A DNA stretch of 64,000 bases, taken from positions 558,001-622,000 of the forward strand of contig OZ037837.1 in assembly GCA_964035575.1 (NCBI GenBank), in the 5' to 3' direction. Of the stretch, positions 50,754 to 61,504 are shown piece by piece; the first letter of the stretch is position 1; each line of letters opens with the position of its first letter. The notes beneath the pieces were generated by a model. The model was not told the DNA's origin. It did not search any database and saw only the letters and a program-made list of their open reading frames with translations. Both the position numbers and the translations under genes were made by a program. Source of the stretch: Rhynchopus sp. YZ270_cl-10 (lineage: Eukaryota > Euglenozoa > Diplonemea > Diplonemida > Diplonemidae).

Positions 50754-53408
50754 TTAACCCATTCCCATAATAACATCGCGATAATATTTTGCCGATCCCA
50801 AAGGTAGTTGAAGACCCTCCGAAGGCAACTCAGTACACATGTCTCCAACGAAGTCCTCAATATCAGCCCCTGCATCAATAAGCACCTCCACCACATCTGC
50901 ATGTTTTTCCTGCACAGCAACGTGCAACGCAGTGCAGTTCGTGCTCTCTTGGTGATTCAGGTCCACCTCCGGCAAGGCCACAAGATAGCGCACAGTATCG
51001 GTGTGTCCATGATGCGCTGCAAAGATAAGACACGTGTTTCTTTCGTCATCTGTGGCACGTACATCCGCACCTGCTTTGATCAACATCTTCACAGTTGTGA
51101 GTTCTCCAGAAATGCTAGCCACGAGCAAAGGCGAGCGTCCTTCATCATTCTTTGTCTCAATATCAGCTCCTGCATCAATAAGCACCTCCACCACATCTGC
51201 ATGTTTTTCCTGCACAGCAACGTGCAACGCAGTGCAGTTCGTGCTCTCTTGGTGATTCAGGTCCACCTCCGGCAAAGACACAAGATAGCGCACAGTATCG
51301 GTGTGTCCAAAATACGCTGCAAGGATAAGACACGTGTTTCTTTCGTCGTCTGTGGCACGTACATCCGCACCTGCTTTGACCAACTTCGTCACAGTTGTGA
51401 GTGCTCCTAAAAGGCTAGGCATGTGCAAAGGCGAGCCTCCTTCATCATTCTTTGTCTCAATGTCTGCCCCTGCATCAATGAGCACCTCCACCACATCTGC
51501 ATGTTTTACCTGCACAGCAACGTGCAACGCAGTGCAGTTCGTGCTGTCTTGGTGATTCAGGTCCACCTCCGGCAAGGCCACAAGATAGCGCACAGTATCG
51601 GTGTGTCCATGATGCGCTGCAAAGATAAGACACGTGTCTCTTTCGGCGTCTGTGGCACGCACATCCGCACCTGCTTTGATCAACATCTTCACAGTTGTGA
51701 GTTCTCCAGAAATGCTAGCCACGAGCAGAGGCGAGCGTCCTTCATCATTCTTTGTCTCAATATCAGCTCCTGCATCAATAAGCACCTCCACCACGTCTGC
51801 ATGTTTTTCCTGCACAGCAAAGTGCAACGCAGTGCAGTTCGTGCTCTCTTGGTGATTCAGGTCCACCTCCGGCAAGGTCACAAGATAGCGCACAGTATCG
51901 GTGTGTCCAAAATACGCTGCAAGGATAAGACACGTGTTTCTTTCGTCGTCTGTGGCACGTACATCCGCACCTGCTTTGACCAACATCTTCACAGTTGTGA
52001 GTTCTCCAGAAATGCTAGCCACGAGCAGAGGCGAGCGTACTTCATCATTTTTTGTCTCGATGTCTGCCCCTGCATTAATGAGCACCTCCACCACATCTGC
52101 ATGTTTTACCTGCACAGCAACGTGCAACGCAGTGCAGTTCGTGCTCTCTTGGTGATTCAGGTCCACCTCCGGCAAAGACACAAGATAGCGCACAGTATCG
52201 GTGTGTCCATGATGCGCTGCAAAGATAAGACACGTGTTTCTTTTGGCGTCTGTGGCACGTACATCCGCACCTGCTTCGACCAACATCTTCACAGTTGTGA
52301 GTTCTCCAGAAATGCTAGCCACGAGCAGAGGCGAGCGTACTTCATCATTCTTTGTCTCAATGTCAGCCCCTGCATCAATGAGCACCTCCACCACGTCTGC
52401 ATGCTTTTCCTGCACAGCAACGTGCAACGCAGTGCAGTTCGTGCTCTCTTGGTGATTCAGGTCCACCTCCGGCAAGCCCACAAGATAGCGCACAGTATCG
52501 GTGTGTCCAAAATCCGCTGCAAAGATAAGACACGTGTTTCTTTTGGCGTCTGTGGCACGTACATCCGCACCTGCTTTGACCAACTTCGTCACAGTTGTGA
52601 GTGCTCCTAAAAGGCTAGCCATGTGCAAAGGCGAGCCTCCTTCATCATTCTTTGTCTCAATGTCAGCCCCTGCATCAATAAGCACCTCCACCACGTCTGC
52701 ATGTTTTTCCTGCACAGCAAAGTGCAACGCAGTGCAGTTGTTGCTGTCTTGGTGATTCAGGTCCACCTCCGGCAAGCCCACAAGATAGCGCACAGTATCG
52801 ATGTGTCCAAAATACGCTGCAAAGATAAGACACGTGGCTCTTTTGGCGTCTGTGGCACGTACATCCGCACCTGCTTTGACCAACATCTTCACAGTTGTGA
52901 GTGCTCCTGAACGGCTAGCCAATTGCAAAGGCGAACGCCCGTTGTCGTTCTTTGTCTCAGTGTCTGCCCCTGCACCGATGAATACCTGACACACTGCAGG
53001 GTCCTCCCACATGGCTGGACATAGGTGCGACGTCTGACCTGCACTGTCCTCGGAGCCGTGTGGGACAAACGCAACGTTACTGCAGACTGACTTCCAATGC
53101 TGCAAGAGGACCTCCGTGCACGCAGCGTGGTCTGCGTGGACACACTCACTCAGCAAGATGCCAAACCCCAACTGCGTTGTCTCAACATACGGAAGAAGCA
53201 ATGTCAGGCATTCATCGTGGTTCCCTCTGCATGCCTCGTGCACAGCATCAAAGGTAACTGTTTTGCTGTCTGGGGAGAGCTTCTCGAGTGCTGCCCGCAC
53301 GGCAGCGGTGTCGCCGTTCTTGACAGCCTCCAGCAGGTCCTTGTCAGAAAGCTTTCTTCTTTTTGGTGGGTTCTGGTTTGGTGTGCTGTCTGCGTGCCGC
53401 TTCGACAT
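50754..53408 (-). CDS. Ankyrin-repeat protein built from near-identical 300-bp DNA repeats
   Basis: 884 aa, ATG at 53406-53408. Residues 1-20 contain a nuclear-signal-like PPKRRK. About 25 ankyrin repeats of 33 residues follow (CTALHVAVQEKHADVVEVLI, DAGADIETKNDEGRSPL, AGADVRATDAKRNTCLIFAA). From about residue 150 they form seven blocks of 100 residues (three ankyrin repeats each), encoded by seven tandem 300-bp DNA units at 50860-52960 with only scattered differences. The tail after the last block is short and unrelated (EDFVGDMCTELPSEG). Ankyrin solenoids bind proteins. The high DNA identity implies continuing expansion and contraction or gene conversion. The same protein family is repeated at 62367-64000. 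Confidence 0.9.
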   Translation of the reverse strand: MSKRHADSTPNQNPPKRRKLSDKDLLEAVKNGDTAAVRAALEKLSPDSKTVTFDAVHEACRGNHDECLTLLLPYVETTQLGFGILLSECVHADHAACTEVLLQHWKSVCSNVAFVPHGSEDSAGQTSHLCPAMWEDPAVCQVFIGAGADTETKNDNGRSPLQLASRSGALTTVKMLVKAGADVRATDAKRATCLIFAAYFGHIDTVRYLVGLPEVDLNHQDSNNCTALHFAVQEKHADVVEVLIDAGADIETKNDEGGSPLHMASLLGALTTVTKLVKAGADVRATDAKRNTCLIFAADFGHTDTVRYLVGLPEVDLNHQESTNCTALHVAVQEKHADVVEVLIDAGADIETKNDEVRSPLLVASISGELTTVKMLVEAGADVRATDAKRNTCLIFAAHHGHTDTVRYLVSLPEVDLNHQESTNCTALHVAVQVKHADVVEVLINAGADIETKNDEVRSPLLVASISGELTTVKMLVKAGADVRATDDERNTCLILAAYFGHTDTVRYLVTLPEVDLNHQESTNCTALHFAVQEKHADVVEVLIDAGADIETKNDEGRSPLLVASISGELTTVKMLIKAGADVRATDAERDTCLIFAAHHGHTDTVRYLVALPEVDLNHQDSTNCTALHVAVQVKHADVVEVLIDAGADIETKNDEGGSPLHMPSLLGALTTVTKLVKAGADVRATDDERNTCLILAAYFGHTDTVRYLVSLPEVDLNHQESTNCTALHVAVQEKHADVVEVLIDAGADIETKNDEGRSPLLVASISGELTTVKMLIKAGADVRATDDERNTCLIFAAHHGHTDTVRYLVALPEVDLNHQESTNCTALHVAVQEKHADVVEVLIDAGADIEDFVGDMCTELPSEGLQLPLGSAKYYRDVIMGMG

Positions 53409-54591
53409 GGTGCTGTGTGTATTGCTGTGAGGTTGATGATGCTTTGTGTAAAATGCGAGGTTGCGGGGATGGAGGGAAGGATCTACAAAAGAAGCTCACC
53501 CAGGGTGCAACACACCCAAAGCTATGTACAGTACTCCTACCAGGGCCTGTCCTTGTGTAACGTTCTGTGTCTAATAATGCACTAACACACAGGGTGTGCT
53601 CAAAAGACTCAAGACGAAGGATCTTCACCCTTCAATAAACTGCGCACACTTTGTTAATTTCACATTATTTCTTGCTCTCTAAGTCTCGAATACTACCAGC
53701 ATCACCTTCTGCTACCAGAACAACATGTGGCATCCGTTCTAACACCTCGCACCCAAACACCCGGAGGCATGGCACCAAACCTGAAAGCACTTGTCGCCCT
53801 TGGCAGTACAGTGTTACCCTGCCCCTTTCGCACCACGTTGTTCACAAAAGCTGTCGAACAGACATAGCACCTCCATCTCTCCGAAGGTGAGCTTGCGACC
53901 CGATCATCATGGAAGGGCTCTCTGCTGTGCGAAAGGGTTCGTTGCGGTCATGCGACACCCAGCCGCAGATGGCTGAGATGCCGCCTTTCCCCGAGAGTTT
54001 GGCGGTGTTCTGTCCCCTAAAGAACACCGCCCTCAGGAGGCACATCAACATACAGCTCCCTCCCGACTGCCCCCCTCTCTGTGTCACGACGTGGGTTGTG
54101 GGAAAAGCGGAACATTCTGCAAACCAAATATAAAGAAACATAAGCAAAATGATGGCTATCCTGACAATTTTCCCGGTGGGCGAGGGAGAAGGTGGATATG
54201 GGATGAAAAAAGGGGTGCGTTTTTAAACTTTTTTTTTTCACTCAGATAGCCACGTGCCGCTGAAGGCGATCGCATGCTAATACAGAACGTACGTATGTAC
54301 GGGTTGCTGGTTGGCTAAGGGATAAAAAATGTCGCCATTCTTAAAGGCATGTATGTGGCTCGCAGGAACTAAAGGGTTAAAAATTCAAAAAAAAAGTGCT
54401 CAGACAATCACAGAAGTGTCCAAACCCCCTCTTTTGTAGATAAGTGGCAACGATGAAACAAAGAAAAAACAGAAAAAAGAAAACTCTTTATAAACAGTGA
54501 AAAACATAAAGAGGGCCCGTACAGCAAAAAAGTTACGGAAAAACCAGTTCGTAGCACACTACTGGCAGAGCACTCATCCTACAGGGAGGGA
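53409..54591. other. Gene-free stretch between the ankyrin gene and the retroelement region
   Basis: Short frames at 53650-53890 (plus) and 53842-54147 (minus) have no recognisable domain and are not supported. A leader C/T context lies just upstream of the ankyrin ATG. Confidence 0.35.
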
Positions 54592-54759
54592 GTTTTATTT
54601 TTCCTTCCTTCAAAACTTCACACACAACGCTTTTTGGTTTTTGGAAGACACACAAGGTGCCGGGTTCTATGATAAGCACGGAACCACCCTGCACCTGTTT
54701 GTCATATATATTGTTTCCCGTGCAATACATGGGGAAACGTTTCGCGTCGAAACTAGGGA
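54592..54759 (-). repeat. Outer copy of retroelement terminal block B
   Basis: Almost identical to 56945-57108 in the same orientation. With the block pair at 56774-57108 and the block at 61546-61716 it completes an A...B-A...B arrangement of split direct repeats typical of tyrosine-recombinase retroelements. Here it is separated from the inner pair by the 350-bp satellite. Confidence 0.7.
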
Positions 54760-55079
54760 AACAATGACAACACAGGTAACAGGGGTTTTTAAATTTGAGA
54801 CGTTTGCATAAACTACTGATATATGACCAAAGACAAGAGAAACGTAAGAAGAGCAGCACGCCGGTTGGCTGTGTACTGACAGAGCTAAAAGAGGCATGTA
54901 TTCATGCTCCCAAGGGAGGTATCAGAGAAACGTCATAAGAAACACCACATCGAGGTGGCAAAAATATCGTAAGACAAAGACACATGACCGCATTCAGTGC
55001 CGACCACAAGATCACTTCCCAGGACGGGCCAGATCAACATTAAATCTTACGTCAAGCACTACAGGTACAAAATCATGTG

Positions 55080-56600
55080 TCTACAGGCAGCAGAAGAGAT
55101 ACCCATGCGAGAAGCCACAAGAACTCTAACCCTGGAATCACCCGGGATCATCAAGAACTCAGCTCAAGCAGGGATACCCAGTATACACTCATCCGCATGC
55201 ATGTAACAGGAAAGTAGGACAGAGCAAATAGACACAAAAAACATCCGAGCGTAAATACACAGTAATGCAGGCGACCACAGAGCTCTACCCCTGGAGAGAC
55301 AAGCCCATATGGAGCTCAGTCTCCTATCACCCGGGATCAACAAGCCTACAAGTGGCATCGAGAACTCTAGCCCTGGAAAGACGAGCCCATACGGCACTCC
55401 GTCTCTTTATCACCCGGGATCAACAAGATCTCTACGCAAGCAGAACCAACCCATGCGAGAAGCCACAAGAACTCTACCCCTGGAATCACCCGGGATCCTC
55501 AAGAACTCTGCTCAAGCAGGGTTACCCAGTATACACTCATCCGCATTCATGTAACAGGAAAGAAAAGAGATAAGCAAGTAGACACAAAACACATCCGAGC
55601 GTAAATACACAGTAATGCAGGCGACCACAGAGCTCTACCCCTGGAGAGACAAGCCCATATGGAGCTCAGTCTCCTATCACCCGGGATCAACAAGCCTACA
55701 AGTGGCATCGAGAACTCTAGCCCTGGAAAGACGAGCCCATACGGCACTCCGTCTCTTTATCACCCGGGATCAACAAGATCTCTACGCAAGCAGAACCAAC
55801 CCATGCGAGAAGCCACAAGAACTCTACCCCTGGAATCACCCGGGATCCTCAAGAACTCTGCTCAAGCAGGGTTACCCAGTATACACTCATCCGCATTCAT
55901 GTAACAGGAAAGTAAGACAGAGCAAATGGACACAAGAAACATCCGAGCATAAATACACAGTAATGCAGGCGACCACAGAGCTCTACCCCTGGAGAGACAA
56001 GCCCATATGGAGCTCAGTCTCCTATCACCCGGGATCAACAAGCCTACAAGTGGCATCGAGAACTCTAGCCCTGGAAAGACGAGCCCATACGGCACTCAGT
56101 CTCTTTATCACCCGGGATCAACAAGATCTCTACGCAAGCAGAACCAACCCATGCGAGAAGCCACAAGAACTCTAGCCCTGGAATCACCCGGGATCCTCAA
56201 GAACTCTGCTCAGGCAGGGTTACCCAGTATACACTCGTCCGAATACATGTACCAGGAAAGAAAAGAGATACGCGAATAGACACAAAAAAACATCCGAGCA
56301 TAAATACACAGTAATGCAGGCGACCACAGAGCTCTACCCCTGGAGAGACAAGCCCATATGGAGCTCAGTCTCCTATCACCCGGGATCAACAAGCCTACAA
56401 GTGGCATCGAGAACTCTAGCCCTGGAAAGACGAGCCCCTACGGCACTCCGTCTCTTTATCACCCGGGATCAACAAGATCTCTACGCAAGCAGAACCAACC
56501 CATGCGAGAAGCCACAAGAACTCTAACCCTGGAATCACCCGGGATCATCAAGAACTCAGCTCAAGCAGGGTTACCCAGTATTAGCTCATCCGCTTTCGTG
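55080..56600 (+). repeat. 350-bp satellite, four full copies plus partial copies
   Basis: Units start (AATGCAGGCGACCACAGAG) at about 55264, 55614, 55962 and 56313. Each holds three or four sub-repeats of about 80-90 bases around CACCCGGGATCA(A/T)CAAG. Copies differ by only a few bases. Long frames through it exist only because some unit lengths are multiples of three; not coding. Confidence 0.9.
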
Positions 56601-57380
56601 CAACAGGAAGAAACAAAACAGTGTGCCAGTAGCAACAGAGAGAAACACCATGTAAAACATGCACGCAAGGGAAAACAGACAATGCGCGAGCAGCACAGAG
56701 AAAGAGCTAAACAAGCAATCAAGCCAATAAGGCACAACTTTATGAAGAAAAAGCAGGGAGTGGAGGGAGGGAAAGCTTTTTGATAAAAGTTAATGAAACA
56801 CAAAAACCAAGCGCGTGTGGAAGAAAAAAGAAAAGAAAATATTTTTTCTGATTCAAAGTGGTGTTTACGTTTTGGGTACGGGGCGGAGAATAAAATCTGT
56901 TCGATAAAAGAAACGCAAGCTTTTTTGTTTTATCTTGTTCATTTTATTTTTCCTTCCTTCAAAACTTCACACACAACGCTTTTTGGTTTTTGGAAGACAC
57001 ACAAGGTGCCGGGTTCTATGATAAGCACGGAACCACCCTGCACCTGTTTGTCATATATATTGTTTCCCGTGCAATACATGGGGAAACGTTTCGCGTCGAA
57101 ACTAGGGACATAAACAACTACCCCCCCCTCATTTTCACCCATCTCCGTAGCCCCAGTGACCACAGGCGGGACACCAGCATAGGCAAGGGATGGACGATAC
57201 GCGCGACAGACGCAAAAAGAAGAAAACAACAACAACAACAAGAAAAAACACCCGAGAGATGAGAGACCGCCAGGGCTATCTCACCTGCCACAGAGTGCCG
57301 TCAATAAAATCAAAAAACACAAGTAAAAGCAATAAAAACGCAGACATCACAACATCAAAAACTCACACGCAAGCACCGGC

Positions 57381-60107
57381 TCATCGCGTGTCCAGGTCCG
57401 CCACCATCAGCTTCGTCCCGACCAGGTGCGTGGTGAACCTTCTCCGAAGACTTATGCCTGACATCAGTCTTGCCATCAGCTGGTCCTCCTGAGGGTGGGG
57501 CGACGAACCTTTGCGGTGGCGTGACTCCGCAGTGGAATTGTCATGAAAACAATCCAATCCATACCCTCGCGGGGCAACAGAGTCAGCCACAGCCATGGCG
57601 ATGAGGGCGGTCACCAGCTCCCTCCTGCGAATAGGCGTGGGTGGGCGGCACGTCAGCAGGAGAGCATCCCACGTCCAGTCCACACGTGCCTTCACCTTCC
57701 GTGCCACAGGGTCCAGCAAGACAACAGACGCACCCACGTCGCTGGCATCAGACCATATGTGCCACGCAGGCGCATCTGCCAGAACACGCCGGGGACGACA
57801 CGCCGCCAGCCACTTCTCAGCACGGCGAAACTCCGCTAGCAAGGAGCCCGTCAAGGTAACCGACCTGTCCCACTCTTTCGCCGTAGTGCAGTGGCGGCTT
57901 AGCTGCCGAGAGAGGCGGCACATCAGGGTGAACCCAGCGATCGGCGTGCGCATGACCAAGTGCGCCCATCTGTAGCACCCAATGTGGTGGGCCACCGCTC
58001 TGCAGGTGAGAGTCCGGGGCGTAGGCGACGCCAGCAGCTTACTCCTCCAGTCCTCGTCCAGCGCCAACGTCTTCGCCGACATGTCCAGCTGGACACCAAT
58101 GAACACCGCGCAGTGTGTGGGGTCCACCCGCTTCTCCTCCCTCACCACGCAGTTCGCGTCACGCAACGTCGCATCGAAAGCCTGTCGTCGCTGCTCCACC
58201 TCCGCCAGTGTCTGACCTGCAATGCAGACATCGTCATATATCGCAAGGGACACTGAAAGGAGGTTAGCTCGCTGTAGCATCCCCAGTGTGGCCAGCTGCG
58301 CGACAGAGGGAGCCCTGCTGATCCCCGGGACCGCCACCCGGAAGCAGAAATACCCTTCTGTGGTCCTGATCCCCAGCTTGGTCTGCAGATCGGGGCCGAC
58401 AGGGATCTGGAAAAAATATCCCAGAAAGTCGACACAGCAGAAGAAGTTGTGCTGGAGCACGAAACGCTCGAGGTCGGAGAGTTGTGGGGTGAGCGGAGGG
58501 AGCACCGGCTTTGACCTCTTGTCAAACTCCCTCCCATCGACCAGAAGGCGCGCCAGGCCGTTCTTCTTGCCAATCTTGAAGGTGGGGAGGGTGATGTGCG
58601 GCCTGCCCACAGCTACGCGCAGGATGCCCTTCTTCACCAAGCTGGCGAGGTCCGCACAGGTGAGCGAGGAGGAGGTCTGGCACTGTTTGCGGGTGGTCGT
58701 ATGCAGCATGGGCTCGTTCACATAGTCCCTCAGGAGCGTACGTTCCCACTCGTTCAGCCCTTCCTCCACTACAGATAGGTTCAGGCGGCTGTCCGGGAGC
58801 ACATCCAATGCCGCATCGCAACCCTTCGACGGACCACGGGCCACACCAACCGCATACACCGAGGCCGCACATTCCCCAATCATGCGCTCGTGCCTGCGGA
58901 GCGAGTCAGCCACATCGGAGCCCGAGCTCAGGTGCAGGAGGTGGCCTTCCGGATCTTCCACAAAACAAGTCTCACTGTCCTCCGACAGGTCGCAGCCCTG
59001 CCACGCCGCATCGATCTCCTGCGCCAGCACACGCACATGTGTCGCCACCACTGCCACAATGTCGTAGTCCCACTCAAGCAGAGGGTGGGACGTCTCCAAT
59101 GATCGCGCATACTCCGGACACCAGTCGGACACACGGTACCGTTCCGTCAGTCGGAGCGCCCCGACGCTCTCCAGCTCTGGGGTATCGGGCGGTGCAGCAT
59201 CGCCGATGTGCGCTCCAGGGACAGGAAGTCGGGAGTGATGCACCCCCAGAGGTATCGGCGGAGCGTGTCGACCTCCTTGTGGCGTGCCACCACCAGCATA
59301 TCCCCCCACGTGGCCCCCATCATCGCCAAGTGCTGCAAGGCCCCTCTCTTCCAGGAGTGGTCGCGATATTCGGGGAAGTGCAGAGAGGTCTCCCGTCCCA
59401 GGTTGCGGATGTCTGACACACTGAACGCCATCCCGCGTAGCTTCCACCGGCGGATGGCAGGGAACATATGCTCGGGGAGGGTGTATAGCAGCTCGGCTGG
59501 GTCCCCTCGTAGCCTGGCCTCCTTCACCGTCCACCACCTTATCGCAATGGTGCCCGTGCCCACCCTGCCTGCTTCTGGGAGCACGACGTCTGATGGGAGT
59601 ATAGCACGCAGGTCTGCCATGCGCAGCGCACCCGTCCACGCCAACGCCACGGCCGCACACAGAACACTGTTTCCCTCTCGCCAGAGACGCTTCCAAGTCT
59701 GCTGCATGCAGGTGTAGGGCAGGGGTGGCGCGTGAGTGGGGGTTTCCCGTCGTTCCAGGCGAGTGCGCACCAGCCCCTTGCGGGTCTCCCTCAGCACACT
59801 GTCCGGCACTTCCAGCACCCGAGCCAGCACGTTCACGTACCGCTCCAGCGCCGACGTCGTCATCGCCAGGGAGAAAGGTCGCCCACGTTGCCCCGGCGCT
59901 CGCACCAGCAGCCTCTCCTTCTCCTCCGCGCTCATCCGATCCGACAACATTGCGGCGGCGAACGCCCGTAGGCGCAAAGGGTGCGGCATCTGCCCGAGTC
60001 CGCAGGCGCGCGTGTACATTTCGTACTTCCGCACGATGCTGCGCGTCTGCGCCTTCGTCGCGGCACACGTCGCTCGCGCCTCCAGCCCCGCCACCGAGTC
60101 CTCCCAT
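57381..60107 (-). CDS. Reverse transcriptase/RNase H of the VIPER-like element
   Basis: A long open frame whose family resemblance starts only at about 59150; the part above overlaps the recombinase frame and is probably not used. It shows RT motifs including the palm motif YDDV (in LAIYDDVCIAG) and DFLGYFFQIPVG, then an RNase H-like segment (WHIWSDASDVGASVVLLD). It supplies cDNA synthesis for the element. Confidence 0.75.
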   Translation of the reverse strand: MGGLGGGAGGASDVCRDEGADAQHRAEVRNVHARLRTRADAAPFAPTGVRRRNVVGSDERGGEGEAAGASAGATWATFLPGDDDVGAGAVRERAGSGAGSAGQCAEGDPQGAGAHSPGTTGNPHSRATPALHLHAADLEASLARGKQCSVCGRGVGVDGCAAHGRPACYTPIRRRAPRSRQGGHGHHCDKVVDGEGGQATRGPSRAAIHPPRAYVPCHPPVEATRDGVQCVRHPQPGTGDLSALPRISRPLLEERGLAALGDDGGHVGGYAGGGTPQGGRHAPPIPLGVHHSRLPVPGAHIGDAAPPDTPELESVGALRLTERYRVSDWCPEYARSLETSHPLLEWDYDIVAVVATHVRVLAQEIDAAWQGCDLSEDSETCFVEDPEGHLLHLSSGSDVADSLRRHERMIGECAASVYAVGVARGPSKGCDAALDVLPDSRLNLSVVEEGLNEWERTLLRDYVNEPMLHTTTRKQCQTSSSLTCADLASLVKKGILRVAVGRPHITLPTFKIGKKNGLARLLVDGREFDKRSKPVLPPLTPQLSDLERFVLQHNFFCCVDFLGYFFQIPVGPDLQTKLGIRTTEGYFCFRVAVPGISRAPSVAQLATLGMLQRANLLSVSLAIYDDVCIAGQTLAEVEQRRQAFDATLRDANCVVREEKRVDPTHCAVFIGVQLDMSAKTLALDEDWRSKLLASPTPRTLTCRAVAHHIGCYRWAHLVMRTPIAGFTLMCRLSRQLSRHCTTAKEWDRSVTLTGSLLAEFRRAEKWLAACRPRRVLADAPAWHIWSDASDVGASVVLLDPVARKVKARVDWTWDALLLTCRPPTPIRRRELVTALIAMAVADSVAPRGYGLDCFHDNSTAESRHRKGSSPHPQEDQLMARLMSGISLRRRFTTHLVGTKLMVADLDTR
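59147..60094 (-). CDS. Tyrosine recombinase of the VIPER-like element
   Basis: The hallmark residues of the family are visible: Arg in TGALRMADLRA, the HSWKRGALQHLA box, and the terminal RHKEVDTLRRYL box with its tyrosine. This enzyme class integrates circular cDNA without target duplication. It lies between the Gag and RT frames, the diagnostic VIPER order. Confidence 0.75.
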   Translation of the reverse strand: MAGLEARATCAATKAQTRSIVRKYEMYTRACGLGQMPHPLRLRAFAAAMLSDRMSAEEKERLLVRAPGQRGRPFSLAMTTSALERYVNVLARVLEVPDSVLRETRKGLVRTRLERRETPTHAPPLPYTCMQQTWKRLWREGNSVLCAAVALAWTGALRMADLRAILPSDVVLPEAGRVGTGTIAIRWWTVKEARLRGDPAELLYTLPEHMFPAIRRWKLRGMAFSVSDIRNLGRETSLHFPEYRDHSWKRGALQHLAMMGATWGDMLVVARHKEVDTLRRYLWGCITPDFLSLERTSAMLHRPIPQSWRASGRSD

Positions 60108-60112
60108 CGTGG

Positions 60113-61504
60113 TCACTGCTTCTGGTGTTCGAACGGGCAAGGATGCTTGAGGCACGCAAGCCCCTTCAGGAACCGGTGGCAGGCCTTCCCCTCCGGCTTC
60201 TTCGGGGCAGTCTTCGGTGTGGGCTTCGGGGTCTGGGCCGGCCTCGGGGTCGCTCTGCCTGTCGATTTTCTGGGAAAGTGCGTGGTGTTGTGCGTGGCCC
60301 CATTCGACTTTCCCGTAGGCCGAAAATCCACCTCGAACCTCCTGCGGGCGTCACGCAGGGCGCGAGGAAGATTATTCGACTCGAGCTGCCTGCGCATGTG
60401 TTCGGCCGCCCCCGGGGACCTCGTGGTGTAGGTGGCACGGAGGGCCTCCAGTTCAGCCATGTGCCCCCTCATGCGGCGGAGCCATTCGGTCAGCGCTGCG
60501 GGGTTCTGGTTCCGGAAGATCCAAAAGTTTCGGATGGTCAGAAAAGTCCTGTCGCGTTTCTCCTGAAGCCCGTGGTTGCCCAGAAACGCGTACATGTCCG
60601 TCCTAGCACGGAGTACCCGCTCAAACTCCGCAAACCAGGACTCGTCAAACGTCTCAGGCCACCTGGACACTTCAGTGTAGCACCGAATGTCTGCACCTTC
60701 CTCCTCCTGGTCGTCGTCGGCAGAAGACTGCGTCACAGGGCCCTTCGGTGCGGAGAGCGGCGCGTAATCCGATAAGACCGTCATGGCTTCGGCTTGCTTG
60801 TCGCAGTTGGCGAGCAAACGAGACACCTCTTCAGGCATGCGGTCAAAGAAAAAGTCCCCGTGCTCCTCCGTGTACGCCACGTACAAGGCGTCCGCAGCCG
60901 CCGTTGTCAGCAATGGGAAAATGTCACACGGCGGGTCTCTGCGTCTCTTCCCAGCCAGCTTCGGCGTCGGCGGGACATCAGGCGTCTTGCCCTGCGCGGG
61001 GAGCTGCGGAGGAAGACGCGCCAGCACGGCCGCCGTCACGGCCTCCACCATCTCGGACAACGTCGCAGGGCTTTCGGGGGACGCACGCGGAGACGGTTTC
61101 GCAGCACGCGTCGCAGCCTTCGTCGCCGGCTTCACCACAGGTGGCTTTGTCGTCTGCGTATTCGGTTCCTCCGTCAGGTCGTCGTCGTCGTCAACATCTG
61201 CACCGTTACCCGGCACGTCATCAACGGGGTCCCCTTCATTATCATCCCCATAGTCCCACGCCTCGTACCCGCTCTGATCCCACCCCCCGCGACCCTCCAT
61301 TCCTTCATCCTGGAGGTCGTAACAATATTGTTGGTGGTCGGCGGGCGGGTCTCGCGCCGCCAAAGATGACATTGCCCGATCCAGCTTCTTCTCCATCCGC
61401 GCCTCGCGCTCCTCCAGGTCCGCCCTCTGATCCTCCGCCTGCCTCTTCATGTCTCGCAGAGCCGCAAGGAGCTGCGCCTTCGTGCGGGTGTCCGTGGCAG
61501 GCAT
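60113..61504 (-). CDS. Gag-like protein of the VIPER-like element
   Basis: About 463 aa from ATG 61504. An N-terminal coiled-coil-like segment is followed by an acidic disordered stretch, a helical central region (DESWFAEFERVLRARTDMYA) and a basic C-terminus ending in a CCCH-type zinc finger (CHRFLKGLACLKHPCPFEH), all consistent with a nucleic-acid-binding structural protein. Confidence 0.7.
   Translation of the reverse strand: MPATDTRTKAQLLAALRDMKRQAEDQRADLEEREARMEKKLDRAMSSLAARDPPADHQQYCYDLQDEGMEGRGGWDQSGYEAWDYGDDNEGDPVDDVPGNGADVDDDDDLTEEPNTQTTKPPVVKPATKAATRAAKPSPRASPESPATLSEMVEAVTAAVLARLPPQLPAQGKTPDVPPTPKLAGKRRRDPPCDIFPLLTTAAADALYVAYTEEHGDFFFDRMPEEVSRLLANCDKQAEAMTVLSDYAPLSAPKGPVTQSSADDDQEEEGADIRCYTEVSRWPETFDESWFAEFERVLRARTDMYAFLGNHGLQEKRDRTFLTIRNFWIFRNQNPAALTEWLRRMRGHMAELEALRATYTTRSPGAAEHMRRQLESNNLPRALRDARRRFEVDFRPTGKSNGATHNTTHFPRKSTGRATPRPAQTPKPTPKTAPKKPEGKACHRFLKGLACLKHPCPFEHQKQ

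Noticed and set aside
51423-52610. 395-residue plus-strand frame through the ankyrin gene
   Set aside because: It is the antisense of the 300-bp coding repeats and stays open only because the unit is a multiple of three.
53651-54147. Open frames on both strands between the ankyrin gene and the satellite
   Set aside because: No domain, no clear acceptor or splice model; composition does not favour either strand.
55615-56175. 186-residue frame in the 350-bp satellite
   Set aside because: The frame persists by repeat length and is lost in adjacent units whose lengths are not multiples of three.
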